DNA of 64,000 nt, taken from assembly GCF_001824475.1 (NCBI RefSeq), contig NZ_MHXN01000004.1, positions 1 through 64,000 of the forward strand. Reading direction: 5' to 3'. Within the stretch, counting starts at the first letter, position 1, and every line of letters starts with the position of its first letter. Of this stretch, positions 46,443 to 55,780 are shown one piece after another. A program made the translations under genes and the position numbers. Under the pieces are notes generated by a model, which was given only the letters and a program-made list of their open reading frames with translations, had not been told where the DNA came from and did not search any database. The DNA is from Phenylobacterium sp. RIFCSPHIGHO2_01_FULL_69_31 (lineage in GTDB: Bacteria; Pseudomonadota; Alphaproteobacteria; Caulobacterales; Caulobacteraceae).

Positions 46443-47723
46443 GTGGCTTCATCTCAGACCGGCGCCGGCAGCGCCTCGAACCGCCGCGTCCTGGCGGCCA
46501 GCCTGGTGGGCACCGCGGTCGAGTTCTACGACTTCTACATCTACGCCACCGCCGCCTCGCTGGTGTTCCCGCACCTGTTCTTCCCGAAGTCGTCGGACTC
46601 GGCCCAGCTGCTGCAGAGCTATGCGACCTTCGCGGTGGCCTTCTTCGCACGCCCGGTCGGGGCGGCGTTCTTCGGCCACTTCGGCGACCGGGTCGGGCGC
46701 AAGTCGACGCTCGTGGCCTCGCTGATGATGATGGGGGCGTCCACGCTCTTGATCGCCTTCCTGCCCACCTACGCCATGGTGGGTTGGGTGGCGCCGGCGT
46801 TGCTCTGCCTGCTGCGGTTCGGCCAGGGTTTCGGCCTGGGCGGCGAGTGGGGCGGCGCGGCGCTGCTGGCGGTGGAAAACGCCCCGCCCGGCTGGCGCGC
46901 ACGGTTCGGCATGTTCCCGCAGCTGGGCGCACCGGTGGGCTTCATCGCCGCGAATGGGCTGTTCTTGATCTTGGGCGCGGCCATGCCGGCCGACGACTTC
47001 CTGACCTGGGGATGGCGGCTGCCGTTCCTGGCGAGCGCGATCCTGGTAGGCCTGGGCCTCTGGGTGCGGCTGCGCATCGGCGAGACGCCCGCCTTCCAGA
47101 AGGTGTTGGAGGAGGCCGAACCCAGCCACGTGCCGATGGCCGAGGTGGTCCGCCGGCATGGCGGCGCCCTGCTGGGCGGGACCTTCGCGGTGGTGGCCTG
47201 CTTCGCCATCTTCTACCTCTCCACGGCCTTTGCGCTCGGCTATGGCACGACGACCCTGGGGTACAGCCGCGAGACCTTCCTGGCCGTCCAGCTCGGGGCG
47301 ATCCTGTTCCTGGCGGTGGGCATCCTGGCCGCCGGCTGGTGGTCGGATATCGCCAACCCCCGCCGCGTGCTGATGGTGGGGTGCGTCGGTACGGTGGCGG
47401 TCGGCGCGGTTATGGGCGCCATGATGGGCGCTGGCTCGCTGGTGCTGATCTGGCTGTGGCTCTCGCTAGCCCTGCTCATGATGGGCTTCGTCTATGGGCC
47501 GCTCGGCGCCTTTCTGCCCAGCCTGTTTCCACCCCGCGTCCGTTACACGGGCGCGTCCATCGCCTTCAACGTGGGCGGCATCATCGGCGGCGGCCTCGCG
47601 CCCATGGCGGCGCAGCTGCTGGCCGACCGCGGCGGCCTGGCCCCCGTCGGCCTCTACCTCGCCGCCGCAGCGCTGCTGAGCTTCGTGGGCCTGATCGCCC
47701 TGAAGCCACGCTATGCGGAGTAG
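46443..47723 (+). CDS. MHS-family MFS transporter
   Basis: The protein of about 426 residues has 12 membrane helices. Family marks are EFYDFYIYATAASLVFP after helix 1, FGHFGDRVGRKSTL in the loop 2-3, and LLCLLRFGQGFGLGGEWGGA in helix 4. These identify the metabolite:H+ symporter (ProP/ShiA) group, which takes up carboxylates or zwitterions. The start is the GTG at 46443 with AAGGGGAT upstream. No genes for a matching pathway are nearby. Confidence 0.9.
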   Translation: MASSQTGAGSASNRRVLAASLVGTAVEFYDFYIYATAASLVFPHLFFPKSSDSAQLLQSYATFAVAFFARPVGAAFFGHFGDRVGRKSTLVASLMMMGASTLLIAFLPTYAMVGWVAPALLCLLRFGQGFGLGGEWGGAALLAVENAPPGWRARFGMFPQLGAPVGFIAANGLFLILGAAMPADDFLTWGWRLPFLASAILVGLGLWVRLRIGETPAFQKVLEEAEPSHVPMAEVVRRHGGALLGGTFAVVACFAIFYLSTAFALGYGTTTLGYSRETFLAVQLGAILFLAVGILAAGWWSDIANPRRVLMVGCVGTVAVGAVMGAMMGAGSLVLIWLWLSLALLMMGFVYGPLGAFLPSLFPPRVRYTGASIAFNVGGIIGGGLAPMAAQLLADRGGLAPVGLYLAAAALLSFVGLIALKPRYAE

Positions 47724-47746
47724 CCCACCCGCGGCATGATCGGCCC

Positions 47747-48358
47747 ATGCTCATCGAGACGCCCGAACAGCTCGCCGCAATCTACGACCTCGCCCCAGTG
47801 CCGGCCTCCACGGTCAAGGAGACCGATCACATCACTCCGCACTACCGGGCCCTGATCGAGGCTTCGCCCTTTGTGGCCCTGGCCACGGTGGGGCCGGAGG
47901 GACTGGACTGCAGCCCCCGCGGCGACGCGGGCGCCGCCGTCAGGATCGATGGGCCTCGGACCCTGGTGATGCCGGACCGGCGCGGTAATAACCGGATCGA
48001 CAGCCTGTCGAACATCGTCCGCGATCCGCGCGTGGCGCTGCTGTTCCTGATCCCGGGTTCGGGCACGACCTTCCGGGTGAACGGGCGGGCCGTCATCTCC
48101 GCCGATCCCGACCTATTGGCCTCCCTCGCCGTCCAGGGCCAGGCCCCGCGCACGGCCATGGTCATCACCGTCGAGCGCGCCTACTTCCAGTGCGCCCGGG
48201 CCGTAGTGCGCTCGAGGATCTGGGACCCGGCGACCCACGTCGATCCGGCCTCGCTGCCGACGCCCGGCCAGATCCTGGCCGCGCTCAGCGCGGGCGAGGT
48301 CGGCGGCAAGGCCTATGACGAGGAGTGGCCCGGTCGCGCGACGAAGACCCTCTGGTAG
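47747..48358 (+). CDS. FMN-dependent PPOX-type flavoprotein
   Basis: The 203-residue protein has the pyridoxamine 5'-phosphate oxidase-like split barrel (about 35-160): FVALATVGPEGLDCSPRGD, LVMPDRRGNNRIDSLSNIVRDPR and VALLFLIPGSG. It looks like the MSMEG_1061 subgroup of flavin-binding oxidoreductases of unclear substrate. It follows the transporter by 24 bases and is probably cotranscribed. Its stop lies next to the end of the convergent dioxygenase. Confidence 0.85.
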   Translation: MLIETPEQLAAIYDLAPVPASTVKETDHITPHYRALIEASPFVALATVGPEGLDCSPRGDAGAAVRIDGPRTLVMPDRRGNNRIDSLSNIVRDPRVALLFLIPGSGTTFRVNGRAVISADPDLLASLAVQGQAPRTAMVITVERAYFQCARAVVRSRIWDPATHVDPASLPTPGQILAALSAGEVGGKAYDEEWPGRATKTLW

Positions 48359-48359
48359 C

Positions 48360-49226
48360 TCAGACCGGAACTTCGCCCGCCACGGTCGTGCGGTGCATGA
48401 CCCGCAGGTGGCCATCGTAGCCACCCTCGGCGAAGTGCATGGTGCAGCGGTTGTCCCACATCAGCACCATCCCCGGCTTCCAGGTGTGGCGCAGGCGATA
48501 AGTCTCCTGCAGCAGGTGCTTGTAGAGAAAGCCCAGCACCGCATCGGCCTCCATGTCCGTCAGGCCCTCGACGCCCACCGTATAGGTCGGGCTGACGAAC
48601 AGCGCCTTGCGCCCGGTCACCGGATGGGTGCGCACCAGCGGGTGTGGGTGGGTCTTGTCCGCCTCGGGCGAGGAGATGATCTCCATTGTCCGCTTCTCGG
48701 TCTCCCGCGCGAAGAGGCCGTTGGCGCCATAGGGCCGGCCTGCGGAATGGATCGCGCGCAAGGGCGCGAGCATCGCTTTCATGGTGGGGGACAGGTCGTC
48801 GTAGGCGCGGGCGGCGTCGACGAAGAGGGTGTCCCCGCCGACCGGCGGCGTCACTTCCGAGCGCAGGATGGTCGCCGACGGCGGCGCCGGCTGGAAGCTC
48901 CAGTCGGAGTGCCAGCCCCCGCCGAAATTCGGCGCCTTCTCGTCGGGCGCGCGCCGCAGCTCCAGCACATTGGGTCGGCCGGGCATCGGCTTGATGAACG
49001 GGTCGTCGCCGAACGGGCCCATCTGCAGCGTGAAGGCCTCCAGCTCGTCCAGGCTCAAGGGCTGGTCGGGGAACCACAACACCGCGTGCCGGGCGAAGGC
49101 GTCGCGGATCGCTGCGAGCGCCGCCGCCGGCAGGGGACGCGAGAGATCCACGCCGGTGACCTCTGCGCCGAAGCCGCTCTCCCGCGGCTGCACCCGGATC
49201 GTTTCCCCCGCCTGTCCGTCCGCCAT
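48360..49226 (-). CDS. TauD/TfdA-family alpha-ketoglutarate dioxygenase
   Basis: The 288-residue iron(II) enzyme has the facial triad: the H-x-D in GGWHSDWSF (about 105) and the distal His in DNRCTMHFAEGGYDG (about 260). The alpha-ketoglutarate-binding Arg follows in RVMHRTTV. The substrate (taurine, herbicide-like or other) cannot be told from sequence. It lies about 20 bases downstream of the LEH-like gene on the same strand. Confidence 0.9.
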   Translation of the reverse strand: MADGQAGETIRVQPRESGFGAEVTGVDLSRPLPAAALAAIRDAFARHAVLWFPDQPLSLDELEAFTLQMGPFGDDPFIKPMPGRPNVLELRRAPDEKAPNFGGGWHSDWSFQPAPPSATILRSEVTPPVGGDTLFVDAARAYDDLSPTMKAMLAPLRAIHSAGRPYGANGLFARETEKRTMEIISSPEADKTHPHPLVRTHPVTGRKALFVSPTYTVGVEGLTDMEADAVLGFLYKHLLQETYRLRHTWKPGMVLMWDNRCTMHFAEGGYDGHLRVMHRTTVAGEVPV

Positions 49227-49245
49227 GGTGGTTCTCCCCTTCCCG

Positions 49246-49617
49246 TCAGGCCCCGAGGGCGCGCGTGTAGGTCGAAAGGTCGAAGTAGTCCCGCCACACC
49301 TTGATCTTGCCGTCCGACATCTCGAACACGCCGCAGCATGGCAGGTCGACGGGCCGGTCGCCTACCCGCGTGCGATCCAGGCGCTCGGCGATCACCACGT
49401 CGCCCGTCTCGACGATGTTGACGATGTCCCACTCCGTGGCGGTCCAGTCCTTGATGAAGCCGGCGATGAAGGCCTGCACGGCCGCCTGGCCCGCCACCGG
49501 TCGGGCCGGCATGTTGTGGTAGACGCCGTCCGGGCTGAAGAACGACGCCAGTTCGGCCGCGTCCAGACGCGACCAGGCGGCAATGAAGTCCCTGACGATG
49601 CGCGCGTTCTCGCCCAT
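49246..49617 (-). CDS. Limonene-1,2-epoxide hydrolase-like (SnoaL fold) protein
   Basis: The 123-residue protein MGENARIVRDFIAAWSRLD has the SnoaL cone fold with the R-x-D of VIAERLDRTRVG and a later Asp in KVWRDYFDL, the same trio used by limonene-epoxide hydrolase to activate water. Cysteines (LPCCGVF) lie in the pocket strand. The substrate is unknown. It is probably cotranscribed with the TauD gene. Confidence 0.78.
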   Translation of the reverse strand: MGENARIVRDFIAAWSRLDAAELASFFSPDGVYHNMPARPVAGQAAVQAFIAGFIKDWTATEWDIVNIVETGDVVIAERLDRTRVGDRPVDLPCCGVFEMSDGKIKVWRDYFDLSTYTRALGA

Positions 49618-49717
49618 CTGCGTTTCCCCTTGTCGGATACCGGTTCCGCGCCGGTGGCCTTTGCCGACAAAACACCTGTTTGCGTACGCGACGGCAAGCT
49701 TGTAATCGAAGCCCGTC

Positions 49718-50719
49718 ATGGCCGCTTTCGACACCACCGAAGACAAGCTGATCACGCTCACGCCGGACCGGGAGGTCGACGTGCGCGAGACCTTCGGCGT
49801 GGATATCGACATGAAGGTCCCGGCCTTCAGCGAGCGCGACCCCCACGTGCCGGACGTGGATCCGGCCTACAAGTTCGATCCCGAGACCACGCGGGCGATC
49901 TGCGCGGGCTTTGCCTTCGACCGCCGGGTGATGGTCCAGGGCTATCACGGCACCGGCAAGTCGACGCACATCGAGCAGGTGGCCGCGCGCCTGAACTGGC
50001 CGATGATCCGGGTGAACCTGGACAGCCACATCAGCCGCATCGACCTGGTCGGCAAGGACGCCATCGTCCTGAAGGACGGCAAGCAGGTCACGGAATTCCG
50101 CGAGGGCATGCTGCCCTGGGCCCTGCAGCGCCCCATCGCCCTGGTGTTCGACGAGTACGACGCCGGCCGGCCCGACGTGATGTTCGTGATCCAGCGCGTG
50201 CTGGAGGCGTCGGGCAAGCTGACCCTGCTGGACCAGAACCGGGTGATCCGGGCCAATCCGTACTTCCGCCTGTTCTCGACCACCAACACGATCGGCCTGG
50301 GCGACACGACCGGCCTCTACCACGGCACCCAGCAGATCAATCAGGCCCAGATGGACCGCTGGTCCATCGTCACCACGCTGAACTACCTCAGCCACGACGT
50401 TGAGGCCGAGATCGTCCTGGCCAAGGCCCCTGGCTATCAGAGCGCCGAGGGGAAGCGGACCATCAACGCCATGGTGCGGGTCGCCGACATGACCCGGAAC
50501 GCCTTCATGAACGGCGACATCTCCACGGTCATGAGCCCGCGGACGGTGATCACCTGGGCCCAGAACGCCGAGATCTTTGGCGGCGACATCGGGCTCGCGT
50601 TCCGGATGACGTTCCTGAACAAGTGCGACGAGCTGGAGCGCGGGACGGTGGCCGAGTTCTACCAGCGCGCCTTCGGCCAGGATCTGCCCGAGAGCACGGC
50701 GCGGGTCCGCGTCGCGTAA
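49718..50719 (+). CDS. cobS: Cobaltochelatase AAA+ subunit CobS
   Basis: The 333-residue ATPase of the aerobic cobaltochelatase inserts Co2+ into hydrogenobyrinate diamide with CobN and CobT. Walker A is GYHGTGKST (about 75-83), Walker B ALVFDEYD (about 142), and the family N-terminus ([16 protein letters not shown]) matches. The MoxR-like fold could cause confusion, but this N-terminus is typical of CobS. Its partner cobT lies 5 kb away instead of adjacent, and cobN is not in the window. Confidence 0.93.
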   Translation: MAAFDTTEDKLITLTPDREVDVRETFGVDIDMKVPAFSERDPHVPDVDPAYKFDPETTRAICAGFAFDRRVMVQGYHGTGKSTHIEQVAARLNWPMIRVNLDSHISRIDLVGKDAIVLKDGKQVTEFREGMLPWALQRPIALVFDEYDAGRPDVMFVIQRVLEASGKLTLLDQNRVIRANPYFRLFSTTNTIGLGDTTGLYHGTQQINQAQMDRWSIVTTLNYLSHDVEAEIVLAKAPGYQSAEGKRTINAMVRVADMTRNAFMNGDISTVMSPRTVITWAQNAEIFGGDIGLAFRMTFLNKCDELERGTVAEFYQRAFGQDLPESTARVRVA

Positions 50720-50815
50720 AAGTCCGGCGGCAACGCCTGTTGGCCGGCTCTAGCTGGGCGAAGGATGCGGGGGGCGGCTAAACTCCCCGCCCACCTTCAC
50801 CGGAGACACCTTCCG

Positions 50816-51691
50816 ATGCGCTTGCTGGCGGCCCTGGCTTTCACGCTGGCGGCAGGCTCGGCCATGGCCCAGCCCCCGTCCATCCCTCCCGAGGTGATCG
50901 CAGCGGCGCGACGGACCGTCGTCATGACCGTGCCGGGCATGGACCGGGTCGCCGTGACCAAGAACCTGCCCTACGCCGGCGGGAGCGATCCCCGCATCGC
51001 CATGGACGTCTATCGGCCGGACGGCCTGAAGTCCGGCGAGCGGCGCGGCGCGGTCATCTTCATCCATGGCGGCGGCCCGCCCGGCGCGCCGATGAAGGAG
51101 ATCGGGGCCTTCACCTCCTACGGCCGGCTCACGGCCGCGCAGGGCCTGGTGGGCGTGACCTTCACCCACCGGCTGGGCTTCCCCCAGGGCGTCGCAGAGG
51201 GCGCGACGGACGTGGCCGCGGCGGTAGCCTATGTGCGGGCCCATGCGGCCGAGCTGAACATCGACCCCGACCGCATCTGCCTGGCCGCCTACTCCGCCGG
51301 CGGAGCGATGCTGGCGCCCTATGTGAAGGATGCGCCCTCCTGGCTGCGGTGCCTGGTGGCCTACTACCCCATGATGGACCTGGAGGGCTCCGCGCAGCAC
51401 CGCGCCAGCAACGCGGCCGAGACCCTGACCGCCCAATCGCCCCTGCGCCAGGTCGCCGAGCCGGGCCGCAAGGCGCCGCTGTACCTGGCCCGCGCCGGCG
51501 CCGACGAGATCCCCGAGCTGCTGCCCGGCGTGGACCGGTTCGTGGCCGAGGCCCTGCGCCGGGACTATCCGCTGACGGTCGCCAACAATCCGGCCGCGCC
51601 GCACAGCTTCGACCTCACAGGCCCGACGCCGCGAACGCTGGAGATCCTGCAGGAGACCTTCGCGTTCCTGCGGCGCAGCCTGGGCGGCTGA
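50816..51691 (+). CDS. Exported alpha/beta hydrolase
   Basis: The protein of about 291 residues has a signal peptide ending AGSAMAQ. The fold has an oxyanion-hole stretch VIFIHGGGPPG, the nucleophile motif AAYSAGGAM (Gly-x-Ser variation, Ser about 155) and a C-terminal AAPHSFDL with the catalytic His. It resembles BD-FAE/esterase-lipase family enzymes. ATG 50816 follows CGGAGA. The convergent PQQ dehydrogenase ends three bases after it. Confidence 0.85.
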   Translation: MRLLAALAFTLAAGSAMAQPPSIPPEVIAAARRTVVMTVPGMDRVAVTKNLPYAGGSDPRIAMDVYRPDGLKSGERRGAVIFIHGGGPPGAPMKEIGAFTSYGRLTAAQGLVGVTFTHRLGFPQGVAEGATDVAAAVAYVRAHAAELNIDPDRICLAAYSAGGAMLAPYVKDAPSWLRCLVAYYPMMDLEGSAQHRASNAAETLTAQSPLRQVAEPGRKAPLYLARAGADEIPELLPGVDRFVAEALRRDYPLTVANNPAAPHSFDLTGPTPRTLEILQETFAFLRRSLGG

Positions 51692-51694
51692 CCG

Positions 51695-54136
51695 CTACTT
51701 CAGGGCGTAGGCGACGACGTAATCCCCGCTGGCCGGGCTCATGGCCGCGCCGCCGGCGCTGACCACCACGTACTGCCGGCCGGTCTTAGGCGAGACGTAA
51801 GTCATCGGCGTCCCCGCCGCCGCGACCGGCAGCGACGCCTGCCAAAGCACCTTGCCCGTGGCGTTGTCGTAGGCCCGCAGATAGGCGTCGGTCGTCGCGG
51901 CGCGGAAGGTGACGCCCCCGGCCGTGGTGATCGGGCCGCCGATGCCGATCGTGCCGATGGGGATCGGCAGGTGCGATTTCAGGCCGAACGGCGCCTGGGC
52001 CTCGGCCGTGCCCGCCGGAACCTGCCAGACCACCTGGCGCGTGCGCACGTCGATGGCGGTGAGCATCCCATGCGGGGGCTGGACGCAGGGCGCGAACACG
52101 GGGCTCAGGAACCACTGGTTGCGCACCTTGTAGGGGATGGCCTTGAGGCTGGGCGGGGGGCGGTCCTTCGCGGCGCGGCTCAGGGCCACGCCGGGCTCGT
52201 CCGACTTGGTCAGGGCCACGATCTGCGGCATGCGCACGTCGCTGACGATCAACAGGCCGCGGCGCGCGTCGAAGGCGCCCGAGCCCCAGTTCATCCCGCC
52301 GGCGTTGCCCGGATACTGCAGCGACGGCTGCTTGGCGCTTCCGGGCGGCGTGAAGTCGCCCTCGTAGCGCACGGACTGGAACATGATCCGGCAGGCCAAC
52401 TGGTCCAGGGGCGTGGCGCCCCACATCATCTGCTCGGTCAGCCGCTCGACACCGATGGTGGGCATTTCCACCGAATAGGGCTGGGTCGGGAAGACCCACT
52501 CGCCGGGCTGGGCCCCGCCGGGAACCCGCACCTCCACCACCCGCGTCAGCGGCTTGCCGTCGCGCCGGTCGAGCACGAAGATCTGCCCGCGCTTGGTGAG
52601 CTGGACCAGGGCCGGCGCCGTGCCGCCCTTGACCGGGAAGTCGATCAGCATCGGCTGGGACGGGACGTCGTAGTCCCAGAGGTCGTGGTGCACCGTCTGG
52701 AAGGTCCAGCGCATCTTGCCGGTCGCCACGTCCACCGCGACCACCGAGGACGAATACCCCTCCGCCGCCATGGAGCGGTGCGAGCCCCAGTAGTCGGGCG
52801 TGGCGTTGCCCACCGGCAGGTAGACGAGGCCGAGGTCGGGGTCGAACGCGGGCGTCGACCAGACGTTGGGCGTGCCGCGGGTGTAGGTCTTGCCCTCCGG
52901 CGGCAGCTTGTCGATGGACGGGTCGCCCAGGTCCCACGCCCAGACGAGCTCTCCCGTGACCACGTCGAAGGCGCGCACGACGCCCGACGGTTCGGCCAGT
53001 TCCTGGTTGTCGACCACCCAGCCGCCGACGAGCACCCGGTTGCCGATCACCGTCGGCGTCGAGGTCTGGAAGTAGAAGCCCGGCTTCACCGGCCCCACCC
53101 CGACGGTGAGATCGACCATGCCGTCCTTGCCGAAGCCCGGGCAGCGCTGGCCCGTCTCGGCGTCCAGCGCGAAGAGCTGGGCGTTGACGGTCGAGGAGAT
53201 GATCCGGCGGCGGCAGAGCGGGGCGGCGGCCGCCTTGGCTGCGGCGCTGGCGGGCTTGGGCGCGGCGGCCGGCTGGACCGCACTCGTCTTCGCTATCGGC
53301 GCGGCCGGGCCGGCCAAAGCCACCTTGGGCTGGCTCCCGTCCCAATAGCCCACGCCGCGGCAGCGGTTCCAGAAGAGCGGCTTCACCTTGGGGTCGTGCC
53401 GCCATTTCTCGCGGCCCGTATCGGCATCGAGGGCGATGACCACATTGGTGGGGGTGCAGACGTAGAGCGTATCGCCCACCTGGACGGGGGTGTTCTGGTC
53501 CTGGCTGCCGCGGTGGCGCCTCTCGCCCGTGCGGAAGGTCCAGGCGACCTTCAGGTCGTCGACGTTCTCGCGGTTGATCTGGTCGACGGGCGCATAGCGC
53601 GAGCCGCCGGGATCGCGGCCGTAGTAGCGCCAGTCCGACGTCGCCTCGGCGGGCGGCGCAGCGCCGGTCACCTGGGCCGGAATGGTGGCCTGGCCCCAGG
53701 TGAAAGTCGCGGGGACCGCGGCGCCGAGAACCCCCAGGCAGGCCAGGGACAGCAGCGCCACCGCCAGGCCCGACTGATGGCGCAGGGCCGCCTTCGGCGC
53801 CGACGGGATCACCAGCAGGATGAACAGGCCTAGCACCGCCGGGGCGAAGAGGCGCGGCACAAGGGGCCAGAACGAGAAGCCGCCCTCCCACACACCCCAG
53901 GCCAGGGTGGCGCCCAGCACGGCGGCGTAGATCAGGCCGGCCGCCGGATGACGACGGGCCAGCATCACGCCCGTTGCGATGATCGCAGCCCCCGCCAGCA
54001 TGTAGTAGGGCGAGCCGTCGAGGAAGATCAGCCAGCCCCCGCCCACGAGGAGCAGGATCCCGACCAGCGCCACCAGCCCACCGCCGATCACGGCCCAGAT
54101 CCTGGCCGGCCAGCCTGCCGGTTTATCGGACGCCAT
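51695..54136 (-). CDS. Membrane-bound PQQ-dependent dehydrogenase (glucose/quinate/shikimate family)
   Basis: The 813-residue quinoprotein has an N-terminal anchor with about five TM helices (1-140), then an eight-bladed propeller that binds PQQ and Ca. Visible blade motifs include DWRYYGRDPGGSRYAPVDQI (about 165), the AWTFRTGE region, MRWTFQTVHHDLWDYDVPSQ and MNWGSGAFDARRG. It oxidises a sugar or cyclic polyol and passes electrons to ubiquinone. No pqq biosynthesis genes are in the window, so the cofactor must come from elsewhere. An Ala-rich insertion near 290-310 is atypical. Confidence 0.92.
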   Translation of the reverse strand: MASDKPAGWPARIWAVIGGGLVALVGILLLVGGGWLIFLDGSPYYMLAGAAIIATGVMLARRHPAAGLIYAAVLGATLAWGVWEGGFSFWPLVPRLFAPAVLGLFILLVIPSAPKAALRHQSGLAVALLSLACLGVLGAAVPATFTWGQATIPAQVTGAAPPAEATSDWRYYGRDPGGSRYAPVDQINRENVDDLKVAWTFRTGERRHRGSQDQNTPVQVGDTLYVCTPTNVVIALDADTGREKWRHDPKVKPLFWNRCRGVGYWDGSQPKVALAGPAAPIAKTSAVQPAAAPKPASAAAKAAAAPLCRRRIISSTVNAQLFALDAETGQRCPGFGKDGMVDLTVGVGPVKPGFYFQTSTPTVIGNRVLVGGWVVDNQELAEPSGVVRAFDVVTGELVWAWDLGDPSIDKLPPEGKTYTRGTPNVWSTPAFDPDLGLVYLPVGNATPDYWGSHRSMAAEGYSSSVVAVDVATGKMRWTFQTVHHDLWDYDVPSQPMLIDFPVKGGTAPALVQLTKRGQIFVLDRRDGKPLTRVVEVRVPGGAQPGEWVFPTQPYSVEMPTIGVERLTEQMMWGATPLDQLACRIMFQSVRYEGDFTPPGSAKQPSLQYPGNAGGMNWGSGAFDARRGLLIVSDVRMPQIVALTKSDEPGVALSRAAKDRPPPSLKAIPYKVRNQWFLSPVFAPCVQPPHGMLTAIDVRTRQVVWQVPAGTAEAQAPFGLKSHLPIPIGTIGIGGPITTAGGVTFRAATTDAYLRAYDNATGKVLWQASLPVAAAGTPMTYVSPKTGRQYVVVSAGGAAMSPASGDYVVAYALK

Positions 54137-54269
54137 CTTGTCTTTCCCCGAACTCTGGGCGGGACTTTGGCCCGAATCGCCGCGCGCATGAAGGGCGCTG
54201 GACCTGGCGCAACCGACAGGCGATGATCATACGGGTTATTCGAAAATCAGAAGCCTTCCGGGGGAGACT

Positions 54270-55448
54270 ATGACGCTACGATCGCTTGCCATCCTGGCCC
54301 TTGCCGCCACGGGTCTGACCGCCCTGCCCGCCGCGGCGCAGAGCACCTATCCCAAGAACGATTACGCCAAGCCCGAGGCCTGGTTGTGCTGGCCCGGCAA
54401 GGCGGGCGACGCCTGCGCCATCGACCTGTCGACGACGGTGGTCAAGGCCGACGGCTCGTCCAGCGTCGAAGCCTTCAAGGCCGACCCCAAGGCGCCGATC
54501 GACTGCTTCTACGTCTACCCCACGGTTTCGAACGACCCCGGCGTGGTCTCGGACATGACCGCCAACGCCGAAGAGCTGAACGTGGTGAAGCAGCAGCTGG
54601 CCCGCTTCGGCTCGAAATGCCGGATCTTCGCGCCGATCTACCGGCAGTTCACCCTGACCGCCCTGCGGGCCATGGTGGAGGGCAAGCCTATCCCGGGCGC
54701 CGCTGACCCAGCCGTGCGTCAGGTGGGCTACAATGACGTGGTCGACGCGTGGAACCACTATCTGACCACACAGAACAAGGGCCGCGGGGTGGTCCTGATC
54801 GGCCACAGTCAGGGCTCCGGCCTTCTTCAGCGGCTGATCCCCGCCGAGATCGAAGGCAAGCCGGTGCAGAAGCAGCTGGTCTCCGCGCTGATCCTGGGCT
54901 CGAACCTGCCGGTGACAAAGGGCCAGGACACGGGCGCCTTCAAGACGATCCCGCTGTGCAAGTCGGCCGACCAGACCGGCTGCGCGATCAGCTACGTCAC
55001 CTTCCGCGACACCATACCGCCACCCGCAAACACCCGCTTCGGCAAGGTGGCGAACCCGGACATGGAAGCGGCGTGCGTCAACCCGGCCGCGCTGCTGGGC
55101 CGCAAGGAACTGCATGCCTATCTGTCGAACGGGATGGAGATCGCCAGCGCTTCGGCGGCGACGCCGACCTGGGTGAAGGATAAGCCCAACCCGAAGACGC
55201 CGTTCGTGTCCCTCCCCGGCCTGATCACCGGCGGCTGCGTCTCGAAGAACGGCTTCAACTATCTGGAGGCGCACGTTAACGCCGACCCGGCGGATCCTCG
55301 GACCGACACGATCAGCGGCGACGTGACCGGTCCGGGCGGCGTGGTCGCTCAGGACTGGGGCCTGCACCTGATCGACGCCAACATCGCTATGGGCGATCTG
55401 GTCGAGTTGGTGGGCCGGCAGGCCAAGGCCTACGCGGCGAAGAAGTAG
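54270..55448 (+). CDS. DUF3089 alpha/beta-hydrolase-like exported protein
   Basis: The 392-residue protein has a signal peptide (MTLRSLAILALAATGLTALP AAAQ). The family stretches are PIDCFYVYPTVSNDPG, FGSKCRIFAPIYRQFTL, GRGVVLIGHSQGSGLLQRLI with a GxSxG-type nucleophile, and CAISYVTFRDTIPP. DUF3089 proteins are likely lipases or esterases, with activity mostly untested. It ends just before a strong bidirectional hairpin. Confidence 0.85.
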   Translation: MTLRSLAILALAATGLTALPAAAQSTYPKNDYAKPEAWLCWPGKAGDACAIDLSTTVVKADGSSSVEAFKADPKAPIDCFYVYPTVSNDPGVVSDMTANAEELNVVKQQLARFGSKCRIFAPIYRQFTLTALRAMVEGKPIPGAADPAVRQVGYNDVVDAWNHYLTTQNKGRGVVLIGHSQGSGLLQRLIPAEIEGKPVQKQLVSALILGSNLPVTKGQDTGAFKTIPLCKSADQTGCAISYVTFRDTIPPPANTRFGKVANPDMEAACVNPAALLGRKELHAYLSNGMEIASASAATPTWVKDKPNPKTPFVSLPGLITGGCVSKNGFNYLEAHVNADPADPRTDTISGDVTGPGGVVAQDWGLHLIDANIAMGDLVELVGRQAKAYAAKK

Positions 55449-55454
55449 CAGCGA

Positions 55455-55485
55455 CGGGGCGCGCCTTTCGGCGCGCCCCGATTTG
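55455..55485. terminator. Terminator between convergent DUF3089 and DUF1328 genes
   Basis: CGGGGCGCGCC and GGCGCGCCCCG form a perfect 11-bp stem with a TTTC loop, followed by ATTTGC. The 37-base gap between the genes holds only this hairpin, which can serve both strands although the T-run is short. Confidence 0.75.
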
Positions 55486-55665
55486 CTAACGTCCGGTCAG
55501 CTTGCGACCGGCGAACACGCCGAGCGCCAGGAACAGCAGGAAGCCGACCACGGCGACGAAGAACAGCAGCTTGGCGATACCGGCCGCAGCGCCGGCGATG
55601 CCGCCGAAGCCGAGCGCGCCGGCCACGATGGCGACGATCGCGAAGATCAGGGCCCATTTCAGCAT
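55486..55665 (-). CDS. DUF1328 small membrane protein
   Basis: The 59-residue protein [21 protein letters not shown] has two TM helices and the [16 protein letters not shown] motif of the YtjA/DUF1328 family. Members are commonly stress-associated in alphaproteobacteria, with no known activity. GAGGAG precedes the ATG. It sits between DUF3089 and cobT. Confidence 0.9.
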   Translation of the reverse strand: MLKWALIFAIVAIVAGALGFGGIAGAAAGIAKLLFFVAVVGFLLFLALGVFAGRKLTGR

Positions 55666-55780
55666 CAGGTTTCTCCTCAGTCCGAAACTCGGCCCTGGAA
55701 ACGCTGGGGAACCTTCACCGTTCCCCAGGACACGATTCCTTGTTTCACCCCGGGTCACGCCTGATCTATGACCGACTGAC

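Noticed and set aside
46784..48358. A long 524-residue frame read as one protein
   Set aside because: Only its last 203 residues (from the ATG at 47747) look like a protein; the earlier part is an off-frame reading of the MHS transporter.
49718..50719. Reading the ATPase as a MoxR protein
   Set aside because: The N-terminus ([12 protein letters not shown]) and the presence of CobT support CobS.
51971..53833. A 620-residue plus-strand open frame
   Set aside because: Antisense to the PQQ dehydrogenase. The minus strand encodes clear propeller motifs.
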